Of a stretch of DNA of 64,000 nucleotides, positions 44,877 through 54,480 are shown one piece after another. The notes under the pieces were generated by a model, which ran no database searches, had not been told where the DNA came from, and was given only the letters and a program-made list of their open reading frames with translations. The stretch is from the NCBI GenBank assembly GCA_947500545.1, contig CANMSO010000006.1, forward strand, positions 328,350-392,349. Direction: 5' to 3'. Numbering within the stretch: position 1 is the stretch's first letter; every line of letters begins with the position of its first letter. The stretch is from an uncultured Aquimarina sp. Its GTDB lineage: Bacteria > Bacteroidota > Bacteroidia > Flavobacteriales > Flavobacteriaceae. The translations under genes were made by a program, and so were the position numbers.

Positions 44877-46325
44877 ATGAGCTCTAACGAAGTTTATGAA
44901 AAAGAATTAGCATTTCAGGCAGATAGACGCCGAGCAACAGTAGCATTTATAAAAACCGTAAGTGACTTATGGTATGACAATTCTATTGAGTTAGTGCTTT
45001 TCCGGAATCAATTAATTGACAAAAATGTAAGTGAGATCATTAATCTACACGAATATGCCGGAGAATTTGTGCAAAAGCCAATCTCAATTTTTGATTCTGC
45101 AGAAATTGCTCAAGCTATTAAATTGATGGACCTACCTCCTGCAAAGTTAGATATAGGAAAATTAACTTATGAGTATCACCTGGCTAGCGATGAATATAGC
45201 ACTATAAATAGTTTTGTTCAAAATAAACTAAAAGACGCAAAGAAGTTTAAGCCAATTTCTCCAAAAAATGTCGTGTTATATGGTTTTGGACGAATTGGTC
45301 GTCTAGTAGCCAGAGAGCTCATGACAATTACAGGAAAAGGAAGTCAACTAAGGCTTAGAGCAATTGTAACAAGAGGAGCTGTTACCGAAGAAGTTCTGGA
45401 AAAAAGAGCTTCTTTATTAAGAAATGATTCTGTACATGGAGATTTTGCGGGTACAGTCGAAACAGATGTAGCTAACAGTGCTCTTATCATAAATGGCACA
45501 ACAGTAAAAATTATTACTGCTAATAATCCAGAAGAAATAGATTATTCTGCTTATGGAATTAATAATGCATTGGTGATCGATAATACGGGTGCTTTTAGAG
45601 ACAAAGAAGCACTAAGCAGACATTTGGCTGCAAAAGGAATTGATAAGGTATTGCTTACAGCTCCAGGAAAAGGTATTCCAAACATAGTACATGGTGTGAA
45701 TCATAAAGAACATGATCCTGATAAAGTTGATATCTTTTCAGCAGCATCTTGCACAACCAATGCTATCACCCCTATTTTGCAGGCAGTAGATGAAAGTTTT
45801 GGCGTTGTTAATGGTCATCTTGAAACTATACATGCTTATACAAACGATCAAAACTTAGTAGATAATATGCACAAAAAATACCGTAGAGGGCGTGCTGCCG
45901 CGCTTAACATGGTAATTACAGAAACAGGAGCTGGAAAAGCTGTATCAAAGGCACTACCAAGTTTTGAAGGAAAATTAACTTCAAATGCTATACGAGTACC
46001 TGTGCCAAATGGTTCTTTGGCTATCCTCAATTTAAATCTGGAGAAAAAGACTTCTAAAGAAAGTATGAATGCAGTAATGAAAAAATATGCTTTAGAAGGA
46101 AATTTAGTTGAACAGATTAAATATTCTCTGGACAATGAACTTGTATCCAGTGATATTGTAGGTTCATCTGCCCCATCTATATATGATAGCAATGCAACTA
46201 TTGTAGACCCTAAGGGTAATAATGTTATACTATATGTATGGTATGACAATGAATATGGATATAGCCATCAGGTTATAAGATTATCAAAATATATTGCCAA
46301 AGTAAGAAGGTTTACCTATTATTAA
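44877..46325 (+). CDS. Glyceraldehyde-3-phosphate dehydrogenase, long form
   Basis: Glycolytic/gluconeogenic dehydrogenase, 482 aa. The catalytic body starts near residue 131 with the NAD(P)-binding YGFGRIGRLVAREL. The active-site Cys292 is in AASCTTNAITPI, and WYDNEYGYSHQV is the usual C-terminal motif. The first 130 residues are a helical extension absent from the classical 335-aa enzyme; its role is unknown. Such long forms occur in Bacteroidota and may be a second isoenzyme for the biosynthetic direction. It has its own promoter and terminator. Confidence 0.92.
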   Translation: MSSNEVYEKELAFQADRRRATVAFIKTVSDLWYDNSIELVLFRNQLIDKNVSEIINLHEYAGEFVQKPISIFDSAEIAQAIKLMDLPPAKLDIGKLTYEYHLASDEYSTINSFVQNKLKDAKKFKPISPKNVVLYGFGRIGRLVARELMTITGKGSQLRLRAIVTRGAVTEEVLEKRASLLRNDSVHGDFAGTVETDVANSALIINGTTVKIITANNPEEIDYSAYGINNALVIDNTGAFRDKEALSRHLAAKGIDKVLLTAPGKGIPNIVHGVNHKEHDPDKVDIFSAASCTTNAITPILQAVDESFGVVNGHLETIHAYTNDQNLVDNMHKKYRRGRAAALNMVITETGAGKAVSKALPSFEGKLTSNAIRVPVPNGSLAILNLNLEKKTSKESMNAVMKKYALEGNLVEQIKYSLDNELVSSDIVGSSAPSIYDSNATIVDPKGNNVILYVWYDNEYGYSHQVIRLSKYIAKVRRFTYY

Positions 46326-46350
46326 GAGCAAGCAACATTGTATATATTTA

Positions 46351-46378
46351 AAAAGCCGTTTTTATAACGGCTTTTTTT
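46351..46378 (+). terminator. Terminator after the GAPDH gene
   Basis: Ten-bp inverted repeat AAAAGCCGTT / AACGGCTTTT with a five-base loop and a T-run. Confidence 0.88.
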
Positions 46379-46684
46379 ATGTTTAAAATTTTTATAACCC
46401 GCAAACAACCTAAAACATATCTAACAAAACTGTAAACCATTATTTATCAATAAGTTAACATCCTTTTCATTTTCTCTTAAATTCTTATCAAAAAATCTTT
46501 TTAATTACTTACAATATTGTACATTTATTATCGTTACAGAAGAAATTATTAAGTAAGGAAAAAAGAAAGCCTTAGCATTATTTAAGACAATTACTAATCC
46601 GCAGACAAATAGACGGTTATTTTGTCTTATAGACTTCGAGATGTCAAAGGCATAATTTATGATCACCAAAATAAGAATAAACCT
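46379..46684. other. Intergenic leader region before the 46685 gene
   Basis: Together with the GAPDH terminator, about 359 bases here carry no gene. AAGACAA and TTGTCTT form a long-range inverted repeat within about 46583-46630. No exact promoter was found. Confidence 0.4.
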
Positions 46685-47302
46685 ATGAAATTGCCACAGT
46701 ACCTACTAGTTTTAATTATACTATTATCCTTTTCTGGAATAGTTCATTCTCAAGAGGAAAAAGTAACCGTGGAACAGGCCTTAAAACAAGAAAAGATTCA
46801 AGAGCAATTTGATATTGTTATAAAAAAATCCGGAAGATATCAGGAGTATAAGGTTGTTAAACAAGTTTGGTTAAACAAACTTAAATCAAATACTATCGAT
46901 ACTCTTAAAACTTTAGAATCAAAACTGAATACAACCAATCTTCAGATTGCGGAACAAAAAACTACCATAACTGGCCTTCAAGAATCACTTGCTAAAACAA
47001 ATGAAAACCTCTCTACCATTACTCAAGAGAAAGACAGCATGAGCTTTTTTGGAGCCTCAGTGACTAAATCTAGCTACAATACCATTATGCTAATCATTAT
47101 TGGCGTGTTGTTAGGGTTATTAGGTTTCTTTATATATAAATTCAAAAACAGTAATGCAATAACCGTACAAGCCAAAAAAGCACTTACTGAAACCGAAGAA
47201 GAGTTTGAAGAACATAGACGTAGATCATTAGAGCGAGAGCAAAAAGTAATGCGTAAACTTCAAGATGAGATAAACAAACAACGCAAAGCCGGAGCCAAGT
47301 AA
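46685..47302 (+). CDS. Exported coiled-coil protein with one membrane helix
   Basis: A 205-aa protein from ATG 46685; a longer open frame from 46622 has no signal at its start, whereas MKLPQYLLVLIILLSFSGIVHS is a good signal peptide. A coiled coil follows (LKTLESKLNTTNLQIAEQK and onward, about 70-125). One TM helix is at about 135-152 (IMLIIIGVLLGLLGFFIYKF), and the tail is highly charged. It lies just before trmD; I associate this arrangement with Flavobacteriaceae but cannot confirm it. No family function known. Confidence 0.7.
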   Translation: MKLPQYLLVLIILLSFSGIVHSQEEKVTVEQALKQEKIQEQFDIVIKKSGRYQEYKVVKQVWLNKLKSNTIDTLKTLESKLNTTNLQIAEQKTTITGLQESLAKTNENLSTITQEKDSMSFFGASVTKSSYNTIMLIIIGVLLGLLGFFIYKFKNSNAITVQAKKALTETEEEFEEHRRRSLEREQKVMRKLQDEINKQRKAGAK

Positions 47303-47368
47303 GCTATTTTTTAGATTTTCATCATATTCTTTTGCATCTTTGCATTCATTAGTGAATTTGACAAACAG

Positions 47369-48046
47369 ATGCGTATAGATATTATTACCGTAGTACCAGA
47401 TATTTTAAAAAGTCCTTTTGAAGCATCAATAATGAAGCGATCCATAGAGAAAGGTCTTGTAGAAGTACATTTACATAATTTACGTGATTATACCACAGAC
47501 AATTACCGGCAAGTTGATGACTATCAATTTGGTGGTGGTGCTGGAATGGTAATGATGATAGAACCAATTGATAAATGTATCTCCAAACTAAAATCAGAAA
47601 GGGACTATGACGAAGTTATCTATATGACACCAGATGGTGAAACATTAAATCAAAGTATCGCAAACCAACTATCCCTAAAAGGTAATTTAATTGTCCTTTG
47701 TGGTCATTACAAAGGTGTTGATCAACGAGTAAGAGAACATTTTGTAACCAAAGAAATATCTGTTGGTGATTATGTATTATCTGGTGGTGAGCTTGGCGCG
47801 TTGATACTATGTGATGCAATAATTCGTCTTATCCCAGGAGTATTAGGAAACGAAACCTCTGCCCTAACCGATTCCTTTCAGGATGATTTATTAGCCCCAC
47901 CTATCTATACCAGACCAGCAGATTATAAAGGTTGGAAGGTTCCTGAAGTTCTAACCTCTGGTAATTTTCCAAAAATCGAAACCTGGAGAGAAGAACAAGC
48001 CTATCAAAGAACCAAAGAAAGAAGACCAGACCTATTAAAGGACTAA
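47369..48046 (+). CDS. trmD: tRNA (guanine-37-N1)-methyltransferase
   Basis: Methylates G37 of tRNAs using SAM, preventing frameshifting. It is 225 aa, normal length. MRIDIITVVPDIL is the knot's first strand, followed by LHNLRDYTTDNYRQVDDYQFGGGAGMVM, ILCGHYKGVDQRVREHFV and ISVGDYVLSGGELGA with the trefoil-knot SAM site. YTRPADYKGWKVPEVLTSGNF matches the C-terminal domain. It precedes rplS, the usual partner. Confidence 0.97.
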   Translation: MRIDIITVVPDILKSPFEASIMKRSIEKGLVEVHLHNLRDYTTDNYRQVDDYQFGGGAGMVMMIEPIDKCISKLKSERDYDEVIYMTPDGETLNQSIANQLSLKGNLIVLCGHYKGVDQRVREHFVTKEISVGDYVLSGGELGALILCDAIIRLIPGVLGNETSALTDSFQDDLLAPPIYTRPADYKGWKVPEVLTSGNFPKIETWREEQAYQRTKERRPDLLKD

Positions 48047-48144
48047 ATAGCTGACATAAACCATATTTAAGTTACAATTATAGCTTACTGAAAACTAGCC
48101 ACATAACAAATATGAAGTCTACAATAACAATAATTAAAAAATAC

Positions 48145-48174
48145 TTGCAAATAACTAAATAATACTTATTTTTG
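48145..48174 (+). promoter_or_regulatory. Bacteroidota-type promoter of rplS
   Basis: TTG (48145-48147), a 19-base spacer, then TATTTTTG (48167-48174), a near-perfect match. The leader would be about 70 bases and contains the small hairpin GCGA-GAA-TCGC at 48198-48208. Confidence 0.75.
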
Positions 48175-48246
48175 CAGCCTGATTAGATCAACCTCTGGCG
48201 AGAATCGCGAATGTTGTTTTAATAAAACCCAGAAACTATATCAAAA

Positions 48247-48597
48247 ATGGAAGATTTAGTAAAATTCGTACAAGACGAATTTGTAACAAAAAAAGAATTC
48301 TCAGAATTCTCTGCCGGTGATACGATCACTGTTTATTACGAAATTAAAGAAGGAAATAAAACACGTACACAGTTTTTTAGAGGAGTTGTGATCCAAAGAA
48401 GAGGTTCTGGATCTACCGAAACTTTTACTATTAGAAAAATGTCAGGAACTGTAGGTGTAGAACGTATCTTCCCAGTAAATTTACCTGCACTTCAAAAAAT
48501 TGAAGTAAATAAAAGAGGTAAAGTTCGTAGAGCACGTATATTCTACTTTAGAGGACTTACTGGTAAAAAAGCACGTATAGCAGAAAAAAGAAACTAA
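48247..48597 (+). CDS. rplS: 50S ribosomal protein L19
   Basis: Large-subunit protein at the 30S-50S interface, 116 aa. FSAGDTITVYYEIKEGNKTRTQFFRGVVIQRRGSG and TFTIRKMSGTVGVERIFPVNLP are family signatures, and the end is KVRRARIFYFRGLTGKKARI. It has its own promoter and terminator although trmD lies upstream on the same strand. Confidence 0.98.
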   Translation: MEDLVKFVQDEFVTKKEFSEFSAGDTITVYYEIKEGNKTRTQFFRGVVIQRRGSGSTETFTIRKMSGTVGVERIFPVNLPALQKIEVNKRGKVRRARIFYFRGLTGKKARIAEKRN

Positions 48598-48620
48598 TTT
48601 CTCTTTTCTTTTACAAGTTA

Positions 48621-48650
48621 AAAAGGTTGCTCTTTAGCAACCTTTTTTTT
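48621..48650 (+). terminator. Terminator after rplS
   Basis: Ten-bp repeat AAAAGGTTGC / GCAACCTTTT with a six-base loop and eight T. Confidence 0.9.
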
Positions 48651-48709
48651 ATGAACAAAAGTTAATAACTATAGTTTATAAACAGTTGATAACTAATGAG
48701 ATAAGTTTT

Positions 48710-49237
48710 ATTGATGAACTAATCGAATTTCCTTATCTTTATAGAACAAATTACAAGTTCATTATGATGACACAAGGATTCATAGCTTAGTAATTTACAC
48801 AATACGTTCTTTGAACATTTTAAAAAACCAGTTTTGAATTAAAATAAATATAAGACGAAAGTTATTTTTTTGAGTACATCCTTGAAATCACTTTAAAGGC
48901 CTTACTTTAAAATCATTTCAAAATGAAATTCAAAGGAAAAAATTAAGTTTTGACACCTTTTTAATTTAAACGGTATTAGACTATCTGAGTGAGAAAATGA
49001 AAAATTACAATCGTAATTTCTAAACACAAACACTCTTATTAGTCGTATGAGTAGAAATAGATTAAACAAATTATTATTTGATAAATTTAAATCTACTCAA
49101 AATTGGAAATAAAAATCTATGGTATAAAGTAACGAAAGTTCTTATTTAGTAGCGGGTAAAACAGCTAACATATCGATATTATTTCCGTGAAGCCATATCA
49201 AAATATCCGTATTCTTGATATGGCTTTTTAATTTTTT
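48710..49237 (+). ncRNA. Candidate orphan transcript (sRNA or small-ORF gene) before icd
   Basis: This lies in a 950-base gap (48598-49547) without a recognised gene. A TTG-N20-TATCTTTA promoter-like pair ends near 48740, and a strong terminator lies at 49190-49237. Between them is a hairpin with outer arms GAGTAGA (49049-49055) and TCTACTC (49092-49098). A 21-codon ORF at 49047-49112 begins MSRNRL and is lysine/arginine rich. The product could be a structured RNA, a small peptide gene or a relic. No known RNA family was recognised. Confidence 0.35.
49190..49237 (+). terminator. Orphan terminator in the rplS-icd gap
   Basis: A 12-bp perfect inverted repeat AAGCCATATCAA / TTGATATGGCTT with a 13-base loop, followed by T-rich sequence. 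No annotated gene ends here. Confidence 0.75.
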
Positions 49238-49347
49238 ATCAATACGATTAAATTTCAGTTTTAAATTTCTCATACATCATTTTTCACCTTCTTTATTTCA
49301 AGAAATCCCAATTCAATCTCTTTAACATAAAACTATCAATACACAGG

Positions 49348-49378
49348 TTGCATTTACATGACTAGATTTGTATCTTCG
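49348..49378 (+). promoter_or_regulatory. Promoter of icd
   Basis: TTG (49348-49350), a 20-base spacer, then TATCTTCG (49371-49378), one mismatch from TAnnTTTG. It implies a leader of about 165 bases, the longest predicted here. Confidence 0.55.
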
Positions 49379-49547
49379 CGCACGGAAAATTCTATGACAA
49401 TTAGTTAATATCCAGAAAACACTGCCAAAATTGTTTGTCTTAGAAAAATTAAACGACTAATTATTTCCTTAAAAAATAGAATAATCTATTAGGTATCAGT
49501 TATAAGTCGAAAAAAAACAGAGATACCTCGATAAAAAAACGAGAAAT

Positions 49548-51773
49548 ATGGGAGTTAACACCTCAAAAATTGTTTACACTAGAACAGACGAAGCACCCGC
49601 TTTAGCAACCTACTCTTTTCTACCATTAATCAAGAAATTTACAAAAGCTGCAAATATTACAATTGAAACAAAAGATATATCACTTGCAGCTCGTATTCTT
49701 TCTAATTTTCCAGAAAAATTAACTGATAAACAAAAGCAAGCCGATGCTCTGGCAGAACTAGGTGAACTTGCACAAAAACCAGAAGCAAACATCATTAAAC
49801 TTCCTAATATAAGTGCCTCTATCCCTCAGTTAAAAGCTGCCATTGCAGAATTACAACTTCAAGGGTTTGATATTCCAAACTACCCTGAAGAACCTGAAAA
49901 TGAAGAGGAAAAAGAAATAAAATCCAGATACGACAAAATAAAAGGTAGTGCCGTAAATCCGGTTCTTAGAGAAGGTAATTCTGATCGTAGAGCTCCAAAA
50001 CCTGTTAAGCAATATGCCAGAAAAAACCCTCATTCTATGGGAGCCTGGAGTTCTGATTCAAAAACACACGTAGCAACTATGTCTAGTGGAGATTTTAGAT
50101 CAAACGAAAAATCTATAACACTTTCTGAAGCAGGAGATGTAAAAATCGAGTTTGTTGACCAAAATGGAAATACAACTACCTTAAAAGAAAAGACTTCTTT
50201 ACTTAAAGGAGAAGTTATTGACGCTACAGTAATGAGCAAAAAAGCGCTTATTGCTTTTCTAGAAGAACAAGTTGCAGATGCAAAAGAAAAGAATGTACTG
50301 TTTTCATTACATATGAAAGCTACAATGATGAAAGTCTCTGATCCTATTATTTTTGGTCATGCTGTAGAAGTATTTTTTAAAGATGTTTTCACGAAACACG
50401 CAGCTATTCTAGATGAAATTGGAGTAGAGGTAAATAATGGTTTTGGAGATCTTATCAACAAGCTTAAGAGGGTTCCAGATGCTAAAAGAGCAGAAATAAA
50501 AGCAGACATACAAGCTTGTTATGAAAAAGGACCTAAATTAGCAATGGTAAATTCTGATCAAGGAATTACCAATTTACACGTTCCTAGTGATATTATTATC
50601 GATGCTTCTATGCCCGCAATGATTCGTACTTCTGGTCAAATGTGGGATGTTGATGGAAATACCCAGGATACCAAAGCAGTTATCCCAGACAGCAGTTATG
50701 CAGGAATATACCAGGAAACTATTGATTTTTGCAAAAAACACGGTGCTTTTGATCCTACAACCATGGGTACAGTACCTAACGTTGGTCTTATGGCTAAAAA
50801 AGCCGAAGAGTATGGATCTCACGATAAAACTTTTGAAATCAAAGGAAATGGTGTTGTCCGCGTTGTTGATACTTCTGGAAATGTATTAATAGAACATACT
50901 GTAGAGCAAGGAGATATATGGCGTATGTGTCAAACCAAAGATGCACCAATAAAAGATTGGGTAAAACTTGCTGTAAATAGAGCCAGAGCTACAAAGACTC
51001 CTACAATATTTTGGTTGGACAAAAATAGAGCGCACGATGCGCAACTAATAAAAAAGGTAAATACTTATTTACCAGAACATGACATCACAGATTTAGACAT
51101 AAGAATCATGTCTCCGGTAGAAGCAACACGTTTCTCACTAGAAAGAATTAAAGATGGTAAGGACACTATCTCTGTAACAGGAAATGTATTACGAGATTAT
51201 AACACAGACCTATTTCCAATTTTAGAATTGGGTACTAGTGCAAAAATGTTATCTATTGTACCATTAATGAATGGCGGTGGTCTTTTTGAAACAGGTGCGG
51301 GAGGTTCTGCTCCTAAACATGTTCAACAATTCAACAAAGAAGGGCATCTTAGATGGGATTCTTTAGGGGAATTCTTGGCCTTAGCGGTATCACTAGAGCA
51401 CCTTGGAGAAACCAATAACAATTCTAAAGCGCTTATCATTGCAGAAGCACTGGATCAAGCAACTATTAAATTTTTAGACAATAAAAAATCTCCGTCTAGA
51501 AAAGTAAATGAACTTGATAATAGAGGAAGCCATTTTTACCTGGCACTGTATTGGGCTCAAGAACTTGCAGAACAAACTCAGGACACAGACCTTCAAAAAG
51601 AGTTTGCTGTAATTGCGAAAAAATTAGCTGACAATGAAAAACAAATCACCGATGAGCTTATTGATGCACAAGGAAATACTGTAGACATGGGTGGTTATTA
51701 CTGGCCAGATATAAATAAGGTTTCTAATGCAATGCGTCCAAGTAAAACTCTAAATACTATAATTAACGCTTAA
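49548..51773 (+). CDS. icd: NADP-dependent isocitrate dehydrogenase, monomeric type
   Basis: TCA-cycle enzyme, isocitrate to 2-oxoglutarate with NADPH. At 741 aa it is the large monomeric class rather than the 400-aa dimeric one. TRTDEAPALATYSFLPLI is the class-specific N-terminus. AYARKNPHSMGAW-like RKNPHSMGAWSSDSKTHVA, GHAVEVFF and FETGAGGSAPKHVQQF are further signatures, with the substrate Ser, Asp and Arg segments intact. It has its own promoter with a long leader and a strong terminator. Confidence 0.96.
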   Translation: MGVNTSKIVYTRTDEAPALATYSFLPLIKKFTKAANITIETKDISLAARILSNFPEKLTDKQKQADALAELGELAQKPEANIIKLPNISASIPQLKAAIAELQLQGFDIPNYPEEPENEEEKEIKSRYDKIKGSAVNPVLREGNSDRRAPKPVKQYARKNPHSMGAWSSDSKTHVATMSSGDFRSNEKSITLSEAGDVKIEFVDQNGNTTTLKEKTSLLKGEVIDATVMSKKALIAFLEEQVADAKEKNVLFSLHMKATMMKVSDPIIFGHAVEVFFKDVFTKHAAILDEIGVEVNNGFGDLINKLKRVPDAKRAEIKADIQACYEKGPKLAMVNSDQGITNLHVPSDIIIDASMPAMIRTSGQMWDVDGNTQDTKAVIPDSSYAGIYQETIDFCKKHGAFDPTTMGTVPNVGLMAKKAEEYGSHDKTFEIKGNGVVRVVDTSGNVLIEHTVEQGDIWRMCQTKDAPIKDWVKLAVNRARATKTPTIFWLDKNRAHDAQLIKKVNTYLPEHDITDLDIRIMSPVEATRFSLERIKDGKDTISVTGNVLRDYNTDLFPILELGTSAKMLSIVPLMNGGGLFETGAGGSAPKHVQQFNKEGHLRWDSLGEFLALAVSLEHLGETNNNSKALIIAEALDQATIKFLDNKKSPSRKVNELDNRGSHFYLALYWAQELAEQTQDTDLQKEFAVIAKKLADNEKQITDELIDAQGNTVDMGGYYWPDINKVSNAMRPSKTLNTIINA

Positions 51774-51790
51774 GAATATAACAACTTTAG

Positions 51791-51831
51791 AAAAAAACCT
51801 ATGAGGATCATCATATCTTCATAGGTTTTTT
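51791..51831 (+). terminator. Terminator after icd
   Basis: A 13-bp inverted repeat AAAAAACCTATGA / TCATAGGTTTTTT with a 14-base loop. Confidence 0.85.
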
Positions 51832-52097
51832 GTTTTTAAATACTGTTATTAAAAATAACTGCACAATAAATGGTTTATAGTTATTTTTTAATAATTAAAT
51901 AACATGTGTCTATCAAAATAGTCTGTAGTTTTAGGCGTTGTAACTTATTTATGGACTATACAATTGAGTTGGTAGATGAATCTCTAAGATTTGTATATCC
52001 TTTTTTGATTTGAAATGACTTTAGTATAATTTCAAACAATTAATCTTTTATTTGACACTTCTATAGTTCATAAAAAACTTTTAAAATTATATATATC
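51832..52097. other. Upstream region of the TonB-dependent receptor gene
   Basis: With the icd terminator, 324 bases here lack a gene. AT-rich sequence with no exact promoter; weak candidates TAAGATTTG and TATATCTTG depart from consensus spacing. Confidence 0.35.
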
Positions 52098-54476
52098 TTG
52101 AAAAAGTATTTCATAATTGGCTTCTTGCTTGCATTTATATCACAACTCAAAATCTATAGTCAGGAAAAATTTACAATAAGCGGAATAGTTTCTGAACAAT
52201 CAAGTAACGAAACTCTTATTGGGGTTAATGTGCTATTTCCAGAAATGGCTAAAGGTACCGCAACTAATGAATATGGATTCTACTCAATAACATTGCCACA
52301 AGGAAAATACAAACTACAAGTCAGTTATTTAGGATTTAATGATATAACACAGGAAATTGATTTAAATGAAGATAAAAAACTAAATTTTCAGTTAGTAGAA
52401 TCTTCAGAAATGCTAGACGAAGTAGTAATCACAGAGAAAGGTGAGAAACTGAATATCAAAGACCCTCAGATGAGTATGAACAAACTCTCGGCTAATACAA
52501 TCAAGCAAATTCCTGTGGTCCTTGGTGAGGCCGATGTAATCAAATCAATAATTCTTCTTCCTGGTGTTACCAGTGGTGGTGAAGGTGCGTCTGGATTCAA
52601 TGTACGAGGTGGGGCTGCGGATCAAAATCTTATTTTATTGGACGAAGCCACTATTTTTAACTCCTCACACCTTTTTGGTTTTTTCTCTGTTTTTAACCCC
52701 GATGCCATTAAAGACATCAAACTATATAAAGGAGGAATCCCCGCCCGATATGGAGGAAGGATATCTTCTGTATTAGACATCTATCAGCGAGAAGGTAATA
52801 GTAAAAAATTTAAGCTGAATGGTGGTTTGGGCGCTGTATCTAGTCGATTGCTTGCAGAAGGCCCAATTGTAAAAGATAAGGGTGCTTTTTTGGTTGGCGG
52901 AAGAGCTTCTTACGCGCATTTATTTTTACCACTTTTTGATAATGATAATGTAGCCTACTTTTATGATCTCAACACCAAATTAAACTACAAAATTAATGAC
53001 AATAATAGCTTATATCTCTCGGGTTATTTTGGCAGAGATGTATTTAGCATTGATGAAAGTTTTGAAAACATCTACGGGAACACAGTGCTTAACTTACGAT
53101 GGAATCATTTATTTTCAGACAAACTATTCTCTAATCTTTCTTTAATATACTCTGATTACTTTTATGGGCTAGAACTTGATTTTGTAGGATTTGAATGGAA
53201 TTCTGGGATTCGAAATTTTAATATAAAATACGATTTCAAACATTACTTAAGTGATACTTTCCAACTCAATTATGGACTTAACAACATTTACTTCAGATTT
53301 AATCCTGGAGAAATAAAGCCAAATAGTGAAGATTCTGGAATTATTAGAGAAAAGCTTATTGATAAGTACGCAAATGAGTTTGGAGCATATATTGATGCCG
53401 AACATAAAATTTCTAATAAACTAACTGTACAATATGGGCTTAGACTTAGTAATTTTATGAGATTGGGGCAAGATGAATTAAACATTTATCAAGATGACAA
53501 TCCTCTTTTGTTTGATGAAGAACTCCAAATTTACGAAGCTGCGGATCCCATAGGCACAGAAAAAATAAGCAGAAGTGAGCAAATTGAAACTTTTACAAAT
53601 TTAGAACCCAGAGTTGCCTTGGCATATGCTTTTAATGATAATACTTCAATAAAAGCAAGTTATAATAGAATGGCACAATATCTTCATCTTTTATCAAACA
53701 CTAACTCTCCTACTCCTCTTGATGTGTGGACACCTAGTGGTAAATACATAAAACCACAATTATTAAATCAATATGCACTTGGATACTTCAAAAGCATAAA
53801 AGATAACGAATACTCACTGGAAACTGAGATCTTTTATAAGGATATCAAAAATCGTATTGACTATATAGATGGAGCAAATCTAATCGCCAACAATGCTATT
53901 GAACAAGATATCCTAAATGGTGAAGCTCGTGCATATGGATTAGAATTATTACTTAGAAAAAATGAAGGCCAGTTTAAGGGATGGCTGGCCTATACCTTAT
54001 CCAAATCAGAACAACGAACTCCGGGAAGAACACCTATCGAAACTGGGATTAATAATGGCGAATGGTATCGCACGCCCTATGATAAAACACATGATATTTC
54101 TTTTAATGGGAGTTATGAAGTAAATGAAAAATGGAAATTTGGAACTAATTTTGTGTTTCAAACCGGACAACCAACTAACTACCCTACGGGTCAATTTGTA
54201 TATCAAGGACTAGTAGTTCCAATTTATGACGGATCCCGTAATGACGAACGTTTGCCCTCTTACCATCGCTTGGATATTTCGGCAACTTTAACCCCTCGAA
54301 AAAACAAAAACAGAAAATGGCAAGGAGAATGGGTATTCAGTATTTATAATTTATATAATCGTAGAAATGCTGCATCAATAACTTTTGGGCAAAATGATGA
54401 AACTTTTGTCAATGAGGCCATACGAACTTCAATTTTTGGAGTTGTGCCTGCAGTAACTTATAACTTTAAATTTTAG
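52098..54476 (+). CDS. TonB-dependent outer-membrane receptor
   Basis: A 792-aa outer-membrane transporter. Signal peptide at 1-21; a carboxypeptidase-regulatory-like domain follows at about 25-105 (FTISGIVSEQSSNETLIGVNVLF and LQVSYLGFNDI). The plug region has LGEADVIKSIILLPGVTSGGEGASGFNVRGGAADQNLILLDEA, and the barrel continues to a terminal aromatic, VPAVTYNFKF. Start is TTG 52098. Unlike SusC it has no SusD-like partner, but a DUF4249 lipoprotein gene follows after four bases. The cargo is unknown. Confidence 0.92.
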   Translation: MKKYFIIGFLLAFISQLKIYSQEKFTISGIVSEQSSNETLIGVNVLFPEMAKGTATNEYGFYSITLPQGKYKLQVSYLGFNDITQEIDLNEDKKLNFQLVESSEMLDEVVITEKGEKLNIKDPQMSMNKLSANTIKQIPVVLGEADVIKSIILLPGVTSGGEGASGFNVRGGAADQNLILLDEATIFNSSHLFGFFSVFNPDAIKDIKLYKGGIPARYGGRISSVLDIYQREGNSKKFKLNGGLGAVSSRLLAEGPIVKDKGAFLVGGRASYAHLFLPLFDNDNVAYFYDLNTKLNYKINDNNSLYLSGYFGRDVFSIDESFENIYGNTVLNLRWNHLFSDKLFSNLSLIYSDYFYGLELDFVGFEWNSGIRNFNIKYDFKHYLSDTFQLNYGLNNIYFRFNPGEIKPNSEDSGIIREKLIDKYANEFGAYIDAEHKISNKLTVQYGLRLSNFMRLGQDELNIYQDDNPLLFDEELQIYEAADPIGTEKISRSEQIETFTNLEPRVALAYAFNDNTSIKASYNRMAQYLHLLSNTNSPTPLDVWTPSGKYIKPQLLNQYALGYFKSIKDNEYSLETEIFYKDIKNRIDYIDGANLIANNAIEQDILNGEARAYGLELLLRKNEGQFKGWLAYTLSKSEQRTPGRTPIETGINNGEWYRTPYDKTHDISFNGSYEVNEKWKFGTNFVFQTGQPTNYPTGQFVYQGLVVPIYDGSRNDERLPSYHRLDISATLTPRKNKNRKWQGEWVFSIYNLYNRRNAASITFGQNDETFVNEAIRTSIFGVVPAVTYNFKF

Positions 54477-54480
54477 ACAG

